Positions 52,348 through 60,342 of a DNA stretch of 64,000 bases are shown in pieces (positions within the stretch are counted from its first letter, which is position 1; every line of letters starts with the position of its first letter). The translations under genes were made by a program, and so were the position numbers. The notes under the pieces were generated by a model, which saw only the letters and a list, made by a program, of their open reading frames with translations, had not been told where the DNA came from and ran no database searches. The stretch lies in NCBI RefSeq assembly GCF_012986595.1, contig NZ_JAAQYM010000008.1, positions 62,001 through 126,000 of the forward strand, in the 5' to 3' direction. Origin of the DNA: Pseudomonas koreensis. GTDB lineage: Bacteria; Pseudomonadota; Gammaproteobacteria; Pseudomonadales; Pseudomonadaceae.

Positions 52348-53796
52348 TTAAGAGCAGCATTTTTTGTACTTTTTTCCTGAGCCGCAGGGGCAGGGATCAT
52401 TTCGCCTGATGTTTTTATGTGTAGTCGGGTTGGATTTTTTTATTGTTACTCCATTCAATATGTCAAAATTACGCATAATGGCTTGCGCCTGTGCTCGTTC
52501 CTCTGAAGTAAGCGGTATTGATGCGTCAAAGGCGATAATTGTCTCTGAGGCTCCATTAGATCCTTGAGTGTCGGCACCAAAAAGAATCAGTTCTTTGGCT
52601 CTTGGATACTTATACTGAGTAACCAATGCGTAGAGTTTCATACATGAAAGGCGTTCCTCTCGATAATCTTGGTAGTCTGCGTAGTCATCATTCCAAGGAT
52701 AGAAGACAAAAACATAAAGCCTTTCCGGTGCGCATAGCGATTCAACTATTCTTGCAGATCTTACTTTTTCTGGTACTAATTCATATTTCTCAAAAAGAGC
52801 GTTTGACAAATAAGCTCTGGAAAACATATTTTCTGATGCTAGGAATTGTAAAACCTTTGAGTGTTCAATAAATGGGCGGTCAGCAGCTTCACCTACGTTC
52901 GCACTTACAATGGAGTCCGAAAAACGTTCTACGATTTTCCCCCATCCTTGGCCTTGCTTGTTTTGATTGTAGTGAAGGGCGTAATCTATAGTGCCTTTAT
53001 AGTGTGACCACTCAGTCTCATGAATATTAAAGGGAACTGAAAATTGATCTCCCGGATTTGGAATTGAGCCGTATCCATCGATTTGCCGTTCTTGCAGGTA
53101 ATATGCAAGTATGTCTTCTTCTCCGCCGGCGTTCACAAGTTTTCGCTTTCGGACAGCTTGTTCCTTCTCGGTTAGATAATTAATAAAGTCACTTGGGGTA
53201 GATAGCTCTGTCAACAGAAGATCTATGCCTGTTTCATCTAAAACATGTACAAATGTTTTGGTGGGAGCAACATCATTTACCGAAAAAGGATGTTTTAACA
53301 CTTCCTCCTCACTGAGAGGGAATGTTGATATCAATGTGCCTGCGCTTCCAGGGGCAAAAGAGTCGAAATATAATTTTGCTGCCTGACCTATACCTCTCGT
53401 AACACAAATTAGATGGATTTTTAGGTCTTCTGTTGAAATGTCAAATGGAAAAGGATCCTCGCACTTTTGATTAAGATAAATCCTGTCTGGGTGCTTTCTT
53501 ATGAATGACTCGGCACCATGAAGCTGTTTTGCAGAGTCTGTAATTGCGCCGCGATACCACCGTTTCCACGCTACATCCAAGGGTCTGTCATTCTGAAAGC
53601 GAACCTCTCCTTTATCCGAAAATAGAATCAGCGTGTTATTGAAATATACTGTCAAGTCGGCGACCTCTTTACCTCCATCTACGTTTCGATAAAGACTTGG
53701 ATAGCTCCACAAGCTGAAAAATGTCCGAGTTGCAACCTTTGTTAGAATTCGCTCGCTTTCATTTACGCTTGCTTCTTTGATGATCGGCTTCAGCAT
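52348..53796 (-). CDS. Putative nuclease-like protein with C-terminal SEC-C zinc motif (cargo)
   Basis: 482 aa. The C-terminus carries a clear SEC-C metal site, RNDPCPCGSGKKYKKCC. The N-terminal region contains KEVADLTVYFNNTLILFSDKG (about 43-63), a hydrophobic-strand pattern with acidic residues and a final Lys that recalls PD-(D/E)XK nucleases. The usual acidic residue before the Lys is Ser60-Asp61 here, so this is uncertain. AT-rich, unlike the phage core. AGGTGG site upstream. It lies 38 bp after the HEPN-like gene and is probably co-transcribed. Inference: cargo with a defence or abortive role. Confidence 0.65.
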   Translation of the reverse strand: MLKPIIKEASVNESERILTKVATRTFFSLWSYPSLYRNVDGGKEVADLTVYFNNTLILFSDKGEVRFQNDRPLDVAWKRWYRGAITDSAKQLHGAESFIRKHPDRIYLNQKCEDPFPFDISTEDLKIHLICVTRGIGQAAKLYFDSFAPGSAGTLISTFPLSEEEVLKHPFSVNDVAPTKTFVHVLDETGIDLLLTELSTPSDFINYLTEKEQAVRKRKLVNAGGEEDILAYYLQERQIDGYGSIPNPGDQFSVPFNIHETEWSHYKGTIDYALHYNQNKQGQGWGKIVERFSDSIVSANVGEAADRPFIEHSKVLQFLASENMFSRAYLSNALFEKYELVPEKVRSARIVESLCAPERLYVFVFYPWNDDYADYQDYREERLSCMKLYALVTQYKYPRAKELILFGADTQGSNGASETIIAFDASIPLTSEERAQAQAIMRNFDILNGVTIKKSNPTTHKNIRRNDPCPCGSGKKYKKCCS

Positions 53797-53834
53797 GTCG
53801 CCACCTGATTATAATTGTTATAGTTGGTTGCAGG

Positions 53835-55079
53835 CTACTCTTTTGATTTTAACTTTAGGTAATGTTGGAACTCTAGGTAAAGCCTTCTTGGGTCTACAAA
53901 GTTTTTACTGTCTAGGAGCCTGTGCACCGAACCATAGTCAAGTGTTTGCACGTTCAAAAAACATGCGGGCCCAGCGGTTAAAAAATATAGAATTTCCTTG
54001 TGCGCTGTCAGAACAGGTTCGTCAGAGTTATAGTCATCTTGAGATTGCTCACATGTCTCCTTGCTCCAATCCACTGAGCGAGAACTGTCAAATATTATTC
54101 CGTGCTGTATTTTACAATCATCGGCGTTCCGGATATAGGGAGACTGTCCTATAGGCTTGGTTTCGGTGCTGTATAAGAACACGAGAGGGGATTGGTCGTT
54201 GCTTATCTCAGGCAAGAATACAACCATGCTTCCAAGATTAAATTGGTAATAGGTGTCGTTATCTTCTGTGAATATTGTTAGTCTTCCATGTTCATCCATT
54301 TCAATTAAGGATGCCTTTCCAGAACAATGACCATTTACAAAGTCACACCCATATCTGTGTTCTTCGCCCTGTATTTCTTGAAGTATAGAGTAAGAAATCT
54401 TAGGGTCTTCTATTAGAAAAACCCCGGGTGCAGTGATGTTTCGAAGGTTGTTGGCTTTTAGGGCGGTAATTAATCGCTCCACAGTTTGAGCTTTTATTTT
54501 GTTTTTAAGCTCTCCATGAACAGCCTTCGTTAAGCGGTAAGCGCGGTCCAGTTCGATTCGACCTTGACCCTTAAGGTACTCTTCACCGATTATCGGACCA
54601 AAAAAGCCGTCCAGATCAATTAGCAGGTTGCCAAGCACATTTGAAACTTCCATTTCATTTAGCAGCACTCCGCTATGCGTAATGCTGTTTCGCCAGCTTT
54701 CTACTTTAAGAAGCTTCTTTTTAAAGCGATCATTGATTGGAAAGCCGCATATATATATTAGGCGCTCAATAGCCTCTTTGAAGGTTACAGTGCGAACACC
54801 TTCCTCTTCAAAGAGTTCATTGATAATCCCTTCTCTTCGGTTTTTAAAGGCGGACTTTAGTTTGCCTATGTCATCAAATAGCAATAATTCATTGTGTTTG
54901 TTTAGGGAGTACTTAAAAAGTATTTCTATGCCGTGCTGTATTGATAGCGCAGAATCTTTTAATGCGGAGAATCTCTCGGTGTCGGATGCTCCCCCTTCTA
55001 CCAATTTTTCATAATTGGTGAGATGGTTATAACCTTTCTTTAAAGAATCGAGTCCATTATCAATCAGTGAAATTTTCAT
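53835..55079 (-). CDS. HEPN-like protein with RX4H motif (cargo)
   Basis: 414 aa. The N-terminal 160 residues are helical and look like a HEPN domain: SALSIQHGIEILFKYSLNKHNELLLFDDIG, followed by WRNSITHSG, where Arg130 and His135 form the RX4H RNase motif typical of HEPN effectors. The C-terminal 250 residues (HRYGCDFVNGHCSGKASLIEMDEHGRLTIFTEDNDTYYQFNLGS) look like a separate beta-rich domain that I do not recognise. It is the first gene of the unit with the nuclease-like protein and is strongly AT-rich. Predicted to be an RNA-cleaving or nucleotide-modifying toxin, by motif only. Confidence 0.6.
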   Translation of the reverse strand: MKISLIDNGLDSLKKGYNHLTNYEKLVEGGASDTERFSALKDSALSIQHGIEILFKYSLNKHNELLLFDDIGKLKSAFKNRREGIINELFEEEGVRTVTFKEAIERLIYICGFPINDRFKKKLLKVESWRNSITHSGVLLNEMEVSNVLGNLLIDLDGFFGPIIGEEYLKGQGRIELDRAYRLTKAVHGELKNKIKAQTVERLITALKANNLRNITAPGVFLIEDPKISYSILQEIQGEEHRYGCDFVNGHCSGKASLIEMDEHGRLTIFTEDNDTYYQFNLGSMVVFLPEISNDQSPLVFLYSTETKPIGQSPYIRNADDCKIQHGIIFDSSRSVDWSKETCEQSQDDYNSDEPVLTAHKEILYFLTAGPACFLNVQTLDYGSVHRLLDSKNFVDPRRLYLEFQHYLKLKSKE

Positions 55080-55153
55080 CCTTGCTCCTCGTTTTTCTAT
55101 CCGAGGACAATAGCTGATTTTTTTACTCCATTTCTCAGATTTTTATTGCTACC

Positions 55154-55450
55154 TCAACCAAGCCGGCACCACCAAGATTGTGCATAAGCACACCCATCAA
55201 TGTACTCGATGCCGCTCAGAACGAACCCAGTAACCGCCATTCCCGCTAATGTGGCGTCGAGTAGTGGTGGAAGAGGATCGGGATCGAGAGGCATTCCCAC
55301 CTCGACGCGAGCGACGTTAGCTGCTCGACCCAGTTCGTGGCAAACAATAGAGTTCACCATGACGTTGCCCCGGATGGCCGGATAGCGGCGTCGCTCCTTC
55401 GCATCCAAGGCGACCCCACGTAAACGCATTGGTGTGACCAGTACGTGCAT
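55154..55450 (-). CDS. Small hypothetical prophage protein
   Basis: 98 aa. RRRYPAIRGNVMVNSIVCHELGRAANVARVEVGMPLDPDPLPPLLDATLAGMAV; not recognised. GC content is close to the phage core again, unlike its neighbours. AGGA site upstream. 11 bp after the next gene, so probably one transcript. Confidence 0.65.
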   Translation of the reverse strand: MHVLVTPMRLRGVALDAKERRRYPAIRGNVMVNSIVCHELGRAANVARVEVGMPLDPDPLPPLLDATLAGMAVTGFVLSGIEYIDGCAYAQSWWCRLG

Positions 55451-55461
55451 GGAAAGCCATC

Positions 55462-55713
55462 CTAGTCGTTAGCATCGATGTCGAGGAGCGATTCGACCGC
55501 GTACGCCAGCGCTGCGTCTGCCAGTTCCAACAGATCGCTTAGGTCGTCGGCATCAATCATGTGGCCCCTGTGCAGCGTGTAGGCTTGTCTAAGCAACGCT
55601 TTGTGATGCGCACCAGGCATTGCAAGAAGTGCCACGTTATCGCGTAGCATCATCTGCCAGTGCGCGATAGCTGACGATTTCGCTGCAACTGCTTCCGCAG
55701 ACTCTCTGTTCAT
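55462..55713 (-). CDS. Small hypothetical prophage protein
   Basis: 83 aa from ATG 55713 (GAGG site upstream); the frame is open to 55854 but without support. AVAAKSSAIAHWQMMLRDNVALLAMPGAHHKALLRQAYTLHRGHMIDADDLSDLLELADAALAYAVE is helical and amphipathic. Function unknown; typical of small accessory phage genes. Confidence 0.65.
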   Translation of the reverse strand: MNRESAEAVAAKSSAIAHWQMMLRDNVALLAMPGAHHKALLRQAYTLHRGHMIDADDLSDLLELADAALAYAVESLLDIDAND

Positions 55714-56363
55714 AGGGCATGCCCTCATTCTATTGGAGCTGTATGTATGAACAGTATATCCGGCGTCCCATTTGTTCACATTAGGAGCGCGACTGACGGC
55801 GCTACCTATCGCCAGGAAAGTATCGTCGCTATAAAAAAGCTGCTGAAAAAGCACTTATCCCCCTCCCGCCGGCGGAGTTCGTGTCCCCATTTTTTGCAAA
55901 TTGAGGAGTGATGCAATTGATGACCGGCCCCAGGTGCTGACGAGGGATGCGAAGGGCTACGTAGATTTCACCTAGTGCAAGATTTTGCAAAGAAATACGC
56001 TAGCCTACCAAAACAGGCTTACACATTAGGTCGGTAGAGAACATTTCCGAAGCGTCGATTTGCAAGGTTTCACGGTAGGAAAACCAACGATTTACCGAAA
56101 TTTTGACTTCTTACTAGGTCGTTCAGCGAGAGTTTTGAAGTGCTTCTCAAGTTGGGGGCGTTAGTCTGGATGGTACGCCGTACAACGTTTCTAGGCGGAA
56201 AGGTGTATTTCAAAATTGAGCAATGAGGAGGCTGCTAACCCGCTGGACTCTCCGGAAGAGAGTCACGCTTGACTCGGGCTAGCATTGACGAGAGTACAGG
56301 TGTGATGGCATAGGGTTTCTGCTTCAGATTTTTTTGGCTCCTAAACTGTAAACCCTCTTGCTC
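55714..56363. other. 650-bp stretch without a supported gene
   Basis: No reading frame with homology or a ribosome binding site is visible. The sequence alternates GC-rich and AT-rich patches. It lies downstream of the small partner of the ATPase and upstream of the small gene pair. No repeat, tRNA-like or CRISPR structure was recognised. It could hold a small RNA, a decayed gene or the promoter of the gene starting at 55713. Confidence 0.5.
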
Positions 56364-56855
56364 CTATTTAGTGACGTAGAATCGGTGATGCAGGTCTACA
56401 TAAACAACATAGAAAGTGTTAGTGCAAAATCGGTATTTTTCTTTTTTGCAGAGTTTATGATTTAACTCGTTCGGAACGAAAAAGCCCGCCAAGCGTACGG
56501 TTCTATCCATCCTGAATCTTCCCCAGACTGCTTCATGAGGAACACTAGTAGGATGTACAAAATCAGATCTTTTGGGAAATGTTTTATAAATCTCTAGCAT
56601 CGTACCATTACCTCTTCCCGCTGCCTCTGTAGTCCAGTAGGAAATAGGTTGGGTAGAGTAGTGTTTTAGTTTTTCAAACAGCTCATTAAAGAACTCGATA
56701 GATAGTTCATCTTTTAATGCTTCTGGTTTGCTCAAATCAAGAAATGAGAAGTTAAACTTACATCGTTCTACAATTCCTGAGTTTTCCATGCTGATTACAG
56801 GGATTGTCGCTATGAAACTGTTCGTTCGACTGTTCGAAAATTTTTTTCTACTCAT
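56364..56855 (-). CDS. Small partner of the cargo ATPase, possible effector
   Basis: 163 aa. Not recognised. It has a conserved-looking C-terminal block, WGRFRMDRTVRLAGFFVP ... FCTNTFYVVYVDLHHRFYVTK, reminiscent of small mRNA-interferase-like folds (RelE-like ends). The start overlaps the ATPase stop by 4 bp (ATGA), so the two are produced together and probably act as one system. AT-rich and rich in Lys, Phe and Asn. Confidence 0.6.
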   Translation of the reverse strand: MSRKKFSNSRTNSFIATIPVISMENSGIVERCKFNFSFLDLSKPEALKDELSIEFFNELFEKLKHYSTQPISYWTTEAAGRGNGTMLEIYKTFPKRSDFVHPTSVPHEAVWGRFRMDRTVRLAGFFVPNELNHKLCKKEKYRFCTNTFYVVYVDLHHRFYVTK

Positions 56856-58012
56856 AGACGAGGTATTCCGCCGATTTTTCCTTCCCGATACAATGCAGCA
56901 ATGGATCGGTCGTTTCTAATTAAGTCGCCTGGTATTTGATCTAGACGATAGCAGAAGCTCTCCCCGTCATCCTTTCCTACAAGAATTGTTCTATATTTCC
57001 CCAAATGATCAATAATGTCGGAGTTGTGGGCGGTGAATAAGAACTGCGCACCGCCAATGTTTACTGTGGGATCTTCAAACAGTTCAATAATCTGAGGCAG
57101 TAACATCGGATGGCAGTTCTGGTCAAACTCATCCATGATCAAAACACCGCCTGAATACAGCATGCACCAATATATCCCAAGTCTCCTATACAAAGCCATC
57201 GTACCACTAGACTGATCGTACGAAGTGAGGTGGCGAACGGTGCCATCATTCAGCTTATGGCGGAAAATTGGTAAGTACTCTGTTTTTCCTGTTGGTGCTT
57301 CATACTTATGTATGACTATATCGTCAATGCCTAAGTCGCTGTTGCGGATTATTTTTTTTGTAAATTCAAAGGCGTCGTCGTTTTCTGCATAGAACTCTGA
57401 AACCGACCCTTGATCAAATACATACTCATCTGGAACCACACCATGTACCGTGGTGTTTCCGGAAAAGTTATTAAAGTATTTAGCAATGATTTGAAAGTCG
57501 GAGTCCGTTGTTTTGAGTTTGTATTTTAGGACTGTAGAGATTAGGGATGCATTAGACTTTAGCTCGACTATATCTATGGAGGAAAGCTCCTCAACTCTCT
57601 TTACGATGATGTTCTTACGGCGCTCTACTAATAATGTCTTGCGTTGAAGCTTTTTGTAAAGAGCTTCGCGAATTACTTTTTTAGGTGTCGCGGTGAGTTC
57701 GTAAGAGTATCTAATTGAATTTAATTCAAAGTCGACGAAGAAGTTGCTTGGTTCTTCATTGGTGAAAAAATTCTTAAAGCCAAGCTCTTCATCTTCCTTA
57801 TAATTAAATGAGTCCGTTATGAACTTGGCGATGAATGATATCGCTTTAAGAACGTTAGTTTTACCAGAAGCATTAGCTCCTTTAACTCCCAAGACTGTTG
57901 ATGCTTTACGGCCATTCGATATTGACTTTGGCGTCTTAGCGGATAGCTCAAAAGATATCTCCATGCCTTCCTTGAAAGAGAAATAGTTTGTCGCCCCGAA
58001 GGAGTAGATCAT
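56852..58012 (-). CDS. SMC/ABC-type AAA ATPase (cargo, OLD/RloA-like class)
   Basis: About 386 aa from ATG 58012; the frame extends to 58195 without family resemblance, and a GAGG site precedes 58012. IYSFGATNYFSFKEGMEISFELS begins the fold. Walker A is VLGVKGANASGKTNVLKAI (about 40-58). Late in the protein come the ABC-type signature and Walker B region (GGVLIMDEFDQNCHPMLLPQIIELF) and LFTAHNSDII. Such single-domain ATPases act as sensors in many anti-phage systems. Overlaps the partner gene. Confidence 0.85.
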   Translation of the reverse strand: MIYSFGATNYFSFKEGMEISFELSAKTPKSISNGRKASTVLGVKGANASGKTNVLKAISFIAKFITDSFNYKEDEELGFKNFFTNEEPSNFFVDFELNSIRYSYELTATPKKVIREALYKKLQRKTLLVERRKNIIVKRVEELSSIDIVELKSNASLISTVLKYKLKTTDSDFQIIAKYFNNFSGNTTVHGVVPDEYVFDQGSVSEFYAENDDAFEFTKKIIRNSDLGIDDIVIHKYEAPTGKTEYLPIFRHKLNDGTVRHLTSYDQSSGTMALYRRLGIYWCMLYSGGVLIMDEFDQNCHPMLLPQIIELFEDPTVNIGGAQFLFTAHNSDIIDHLGKYRTILVGKDDGESFCYRLDQIPGDLIRNDRSIAALYREGKIGGIPRL

Positions 58013-58215
58013 TGCCACCTCAAGCTTAATGCAAAAACGCGTCAGATTTTGACGCGTTGTCATCATAAGGTACCTGCTCCGAAGAAGATAGAGGTAGTCG
58101 AGTAATGGCGTATTGGCGCTGCGGGAGGCCTCAGCGTTCGAAAATCCTTCCCCGGGGGCGCGCGCATCCCTAGCGCTCAGAGTTGTAAAGCGCAAACCGG
58201 GTCAGCCTATAGGGA

Positions 58216-58431
58216 CTAATCCTTTTCCTTATTTCTTAGGCGCGCTACCCCCTGCTTGATAAATCCAGCGTTTTTTCCAATTCGATCCAATGCTGCGCGG
58301 GCGTTATCACCAGCCTGGTGATGTCCTTGCTGCTCGACGAGCAGTACCACTTCCATTAAAGCAGCCTCAATGGCGATCTGATTTTCGTAAATTTTTTCAA
58401 GGACTGTGGACAAGGAATATTCGCTGGCCAT
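58216..58431 (-). CDS. Small hypothetical prophage protein
   Basis: 71 aa. SLSTVLEKIYENQIAIEAALMEVVLLVEQQGHHQAGDNARAALDRIGKNAGFIKQGVARLRNKEKD is a helical coiled-coil-like protein. Not recognised beyond its prophage setting. It may belong to the transcript that runs into the ATPase, since the gap is about 200 bp without a terminator that I can see. Confidence 0.6.
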   Translation of the reverse strand: MASEYSLSTVLEKIYENQIAIEAALMEVVLLVEQQGHHQAGDNARAALDRIGKNAGFIKQGVARLRNKEKD

Positions 58432-59054
58432 GCATTCGACTCCATTCGGAAAGCAGGAAGCATAGCAGGCACCTAAGGGAGCTGATTTCAGTTCGGGGTT
58501 GGGAAAAAGGTAATTTTGGTAAGCAGATGGGAAAAAATGGCTGCAGCCCTTATAGGACGTGGCTTCGACGTATTACCTTTGAAGGTAATATTAGGTAAGG
58601 AAAGAGGTAATATTTTACTAAGTGATTGATTTTAAAGGTTTTCGTAGGTGTGTGAAATTACTACGACTAAGGGTAATTTTCTAACTTCTCTATTACCCTT
58701 TTATTACCTTTGCGTAAGTCATTTAACCTATTGATTTTAATGGCTTTTATCGTCAATAAAAAAGCAAATTACCAATATTACCTTTTTCCCAGGGGTCAAC
58801 CTGAAAACGGGGCGAAGCGAAGGCGAGGAGGTTTGCTGGCCTTTCATGTACGCGGTTTTAACTCTCACAAAGGCTCGCCTTTGCCAACGATAGACATTGC
58901 CAGGATTGGAGCCGAGAACCGCTGCTTAAAAATTGCTAACGCAGTCGGCAGAAGGGAAGGGAGGAGGAGGGAGGAAAACAGAGCTGGTACGCAACTGGTA
59001 CACGGGTTGGCGGTGAGGTATTCGGGCCTTTATTTGCGGGAGGTAAAAGAAGTG
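58432..59054. promoter_or_regulatory. Right prophage end with ATTACC/GGTAAT cluster and GGTAC repeats
   Basis: No gene is supported. Nine copies of ATTACC or its complement lie within 275 bp: GGTAAT at 58509, 58584, 58606 and 58672; ATTACC at 58572, 58692, 58703, 58768 and 58777. Two GGTAC copies 11 bp apart follow at 58986 and 58997, then attR. This is the expected layout of arm-type integrase/excisionase sites next to an attachment core. Confidence 0.6.
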
Positions 59055-59081
59055 TCAGTCCGATCCATCATTGGAGCGACT
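59055..59081. other. Right attachment site (attR) with displaced dusA 5' fragment
   Basis: Matches 24337-24363 at 22 of 27 positions, with the exact core ATCCATCAT at 59063-59071. The minus strand reads VAPMMDRTD, equivalent to VAPMMDWTD of DusA. It marks the end of the prophage. Confidence 0.8.
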
Positions 59082-59150
59082 GGCAGCGATTGAAAAAGGA
59101 TCGCAGTGGTCTTTGCTTTGGTGACATTAGTCGTTTCTATCAGTGTGCTC
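59072..59150 (-). pseudogene. dusA: Displaced 5' fragment of dusA
   Basis: From the attR core to the right, the minus strand stays open and encodes ...TTAILFQSLPVAP, in frame with MMDRTD. This fits the host's own dusA beginning, cut off by the prophage. No ATG is seen in this frame nearby (a GTG lies further upstream), so the original start is unclear or has decayed. Confidence 0.6.
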
Positions 59151-59300
59151 GTAGAGCCTCCCCCAAACAGAAAAAACACGTTCGTTTAAATCAAGCCTGT
59201 TGTCGCAGTCCCGCTCCTACATCACCTTGCACCATCCCCTACACCTAAGACAGAATCCGCCGGCTTGTGCGTCTAGCTCGCGGGTTCTATCGTCCCTGTG

Positions 59301-59529
59301 TCACTGCAAAACAGTGATCGGGTTTGGTAGCCCGCTTCGTTTCTAGACTCATGGCGTCACCGTGTGCGGTCCTTCCCAGGACTCCAATTTCATGGTGGTC
59401 ATGCGTGGGGCTCCTTCGTGGGCGCCGGGTTCTAGTGCGACCGGTCTACCAACCCGCGTATGGCCGCCACCTATCGTTTGGTAGCGAGGGTGATGGCTCC
59501 TTTTAGTATTCGCGCTAGAGGTTCCATCT
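59301..59529 (+). ncRNA. Structured leader candidate upstream of the DUF6124-type gene
   Basis: A perfect hairpin TCACTG-CAAAA-CAGTGA (59301-59317) is followed by GGGTTTGGTAG (59320-59330), CTACCAACCC (59446-59455) and TTTGGTAG (59477-59484). The middle block can pair with either flanking block, giving two mutually exclusive structures. A second local pair, GCCGCCACC with GGTGATGGC, lies before the ribosome binding site (AGAGG). From memory, similar leaders precede DUF6124/DUF3077-type genes in other fluorescent pseudomonads; not checked. Could be a regulatory RNA or leader. Confidence 0.5.
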
Positions 59530-59892
59530 ATGTTCAAAGTAACGCCCAACCCCCCAGAAACCGACCCCGCATCCCCCTACGAATCCCTCGATTCCCGCAA
59601 ACTCCACGAAGCCGCCGAGCGCGCTCTCGATCACTACCTCACGCCGGCCAGCCAGATCATGGCCTGCGGTGATCAATCCAAACCGATGTTCCTCGCCAAC
59701 CCGGCCTACGACACTGAATCCCTGCTCGCCAACGCCAGTGAGTCCTTGGGTTCCGCCACCACCATGCTCAACGATTTCGCCGCGTTGCTGGATGTCCCGC
59801 ACCGCAAGACGCTGCTGGGCATTGCGCAGGTGGTGATGTTGGGGGAGTTGGCGGTGAATCAGGCGTTGGATAACGTCGAACTCAAAGCGTAG
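59530..59892 (+). CDS. DUF6124-type small protein
   Basis: 120 aa. MFKVTPNPPETDP start, then LDSRKLHEAAERALDHYL, and the helical C-terminus SESLGSATTMLNDFAALLDVPHRKTLLGIAQVVMLGELAVNQALD, typical of the small DUF6124/DUF3077-like proteins that are numerous in Pseudomonas. Function unknown. AGAGG site upstream. It sits just outside the prophage. Confidence 0.75.
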   Translation: MFKVTPNPPETDPASPYESLDSRKLHEAAERALDHYLTPASQIMACGDQSKPMFLANPAYDTESLLANASESLGSATTMLNDFAALLDVPHRKTLLGIAQVVMLGELAVNQALDNVELKA

Positions 59893-60342
59893 CTCGTTGC
59901 CCTCCGTGGCGAGCGGCCAGGTCGTGGTTGCGGAGGGCGCTGTGTCGATTCTCGAAACAACCGCTCAAGACGGCGGTTTTTCGAGGCTTTCGCCATCAGT
60001 AGCGATGTGCCACAAAAAATGATGGCAATGCGTCATCATGCGCGCGAAAAAGTTCACCGATTGTACAAAAATATAAAGTTGTACAACTTTTCCCAAAGTT
60101 TATAGCATCTGTTCCAACACCTTTGCTGAAACGATAAATCCAGCGTGGAAACCTGGATTTGTCCGCTGATGCCTGCGCCGTCGATACGGCTTTTCGCATC
60201 AGCCTGTTGCAGCCGGGACAGTTGGAGCTGTCCGCCACTTGTTCAGGACGACGCCCCCCGAATATGCGCGGCAACCTCGGTTGCCTGAGATGAATTTTTT
60301 TGTGCCTGGCGTTGAACGGCGTCAGGGCATCAGAGGCTGAAC
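59893..60342. other. 450-bp intergenic region before the chemoreceptor
   Basis: No gene is supported. A hairpin, GCCCTCCG / CGGAGGGC (59899-59906 with 59931-59938), directly follows the DUF6124-type stop and may end that transcript. The right part is AT-rich around 60055-60110 and should include the chemoreceptor promoter. GAGG at 60331-60334 is the ribosome binding site. Confidence 0.6.

Larger units (their letters stand above)
24345..59071. mobile_element. P2-like (HP1/K139-type) prophage integrated in dusA
   Basis: The element is about 34.7 kb. Left boundary is the dusA attachment site with an integrase pointing inward; right boundary is a partial copy of the same dusA segment. Gene content includes Ogr, portal (gpQ), terminase (gpP), scaffold (gpO), capsid (gpN), gpM, gpL, gpR and gpS homologues, a DUF2586-type sheath, a DUF2590-type protein, tape measure, baseplate and fibre genes. 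No structural gene is visibly disrupted, so the prophage may be intact. Its right 6 kb is AT-rich accessory cargo. Confidence 0.9.

Noticed and set aside
58710..59093. 127-codon frame at the right prophage end
   Set aside because: TTG start, no ribosome binding site, crosses the attachment core, and covers the ATTACC and GGTAC motif cluster; no homology recognised.
59324..59506. 60-codon frame in the leader of the DUF6124-type gene
   Set aside because: The region is better explained by RNA structure (paired blocks); the peptide has no recognisable features.
60055..60110. Possible rho-independent terminator or small RNA before the chemoreceptor
   Set aside because: AT-rich with only weak pairing; more probably promoter sequence.
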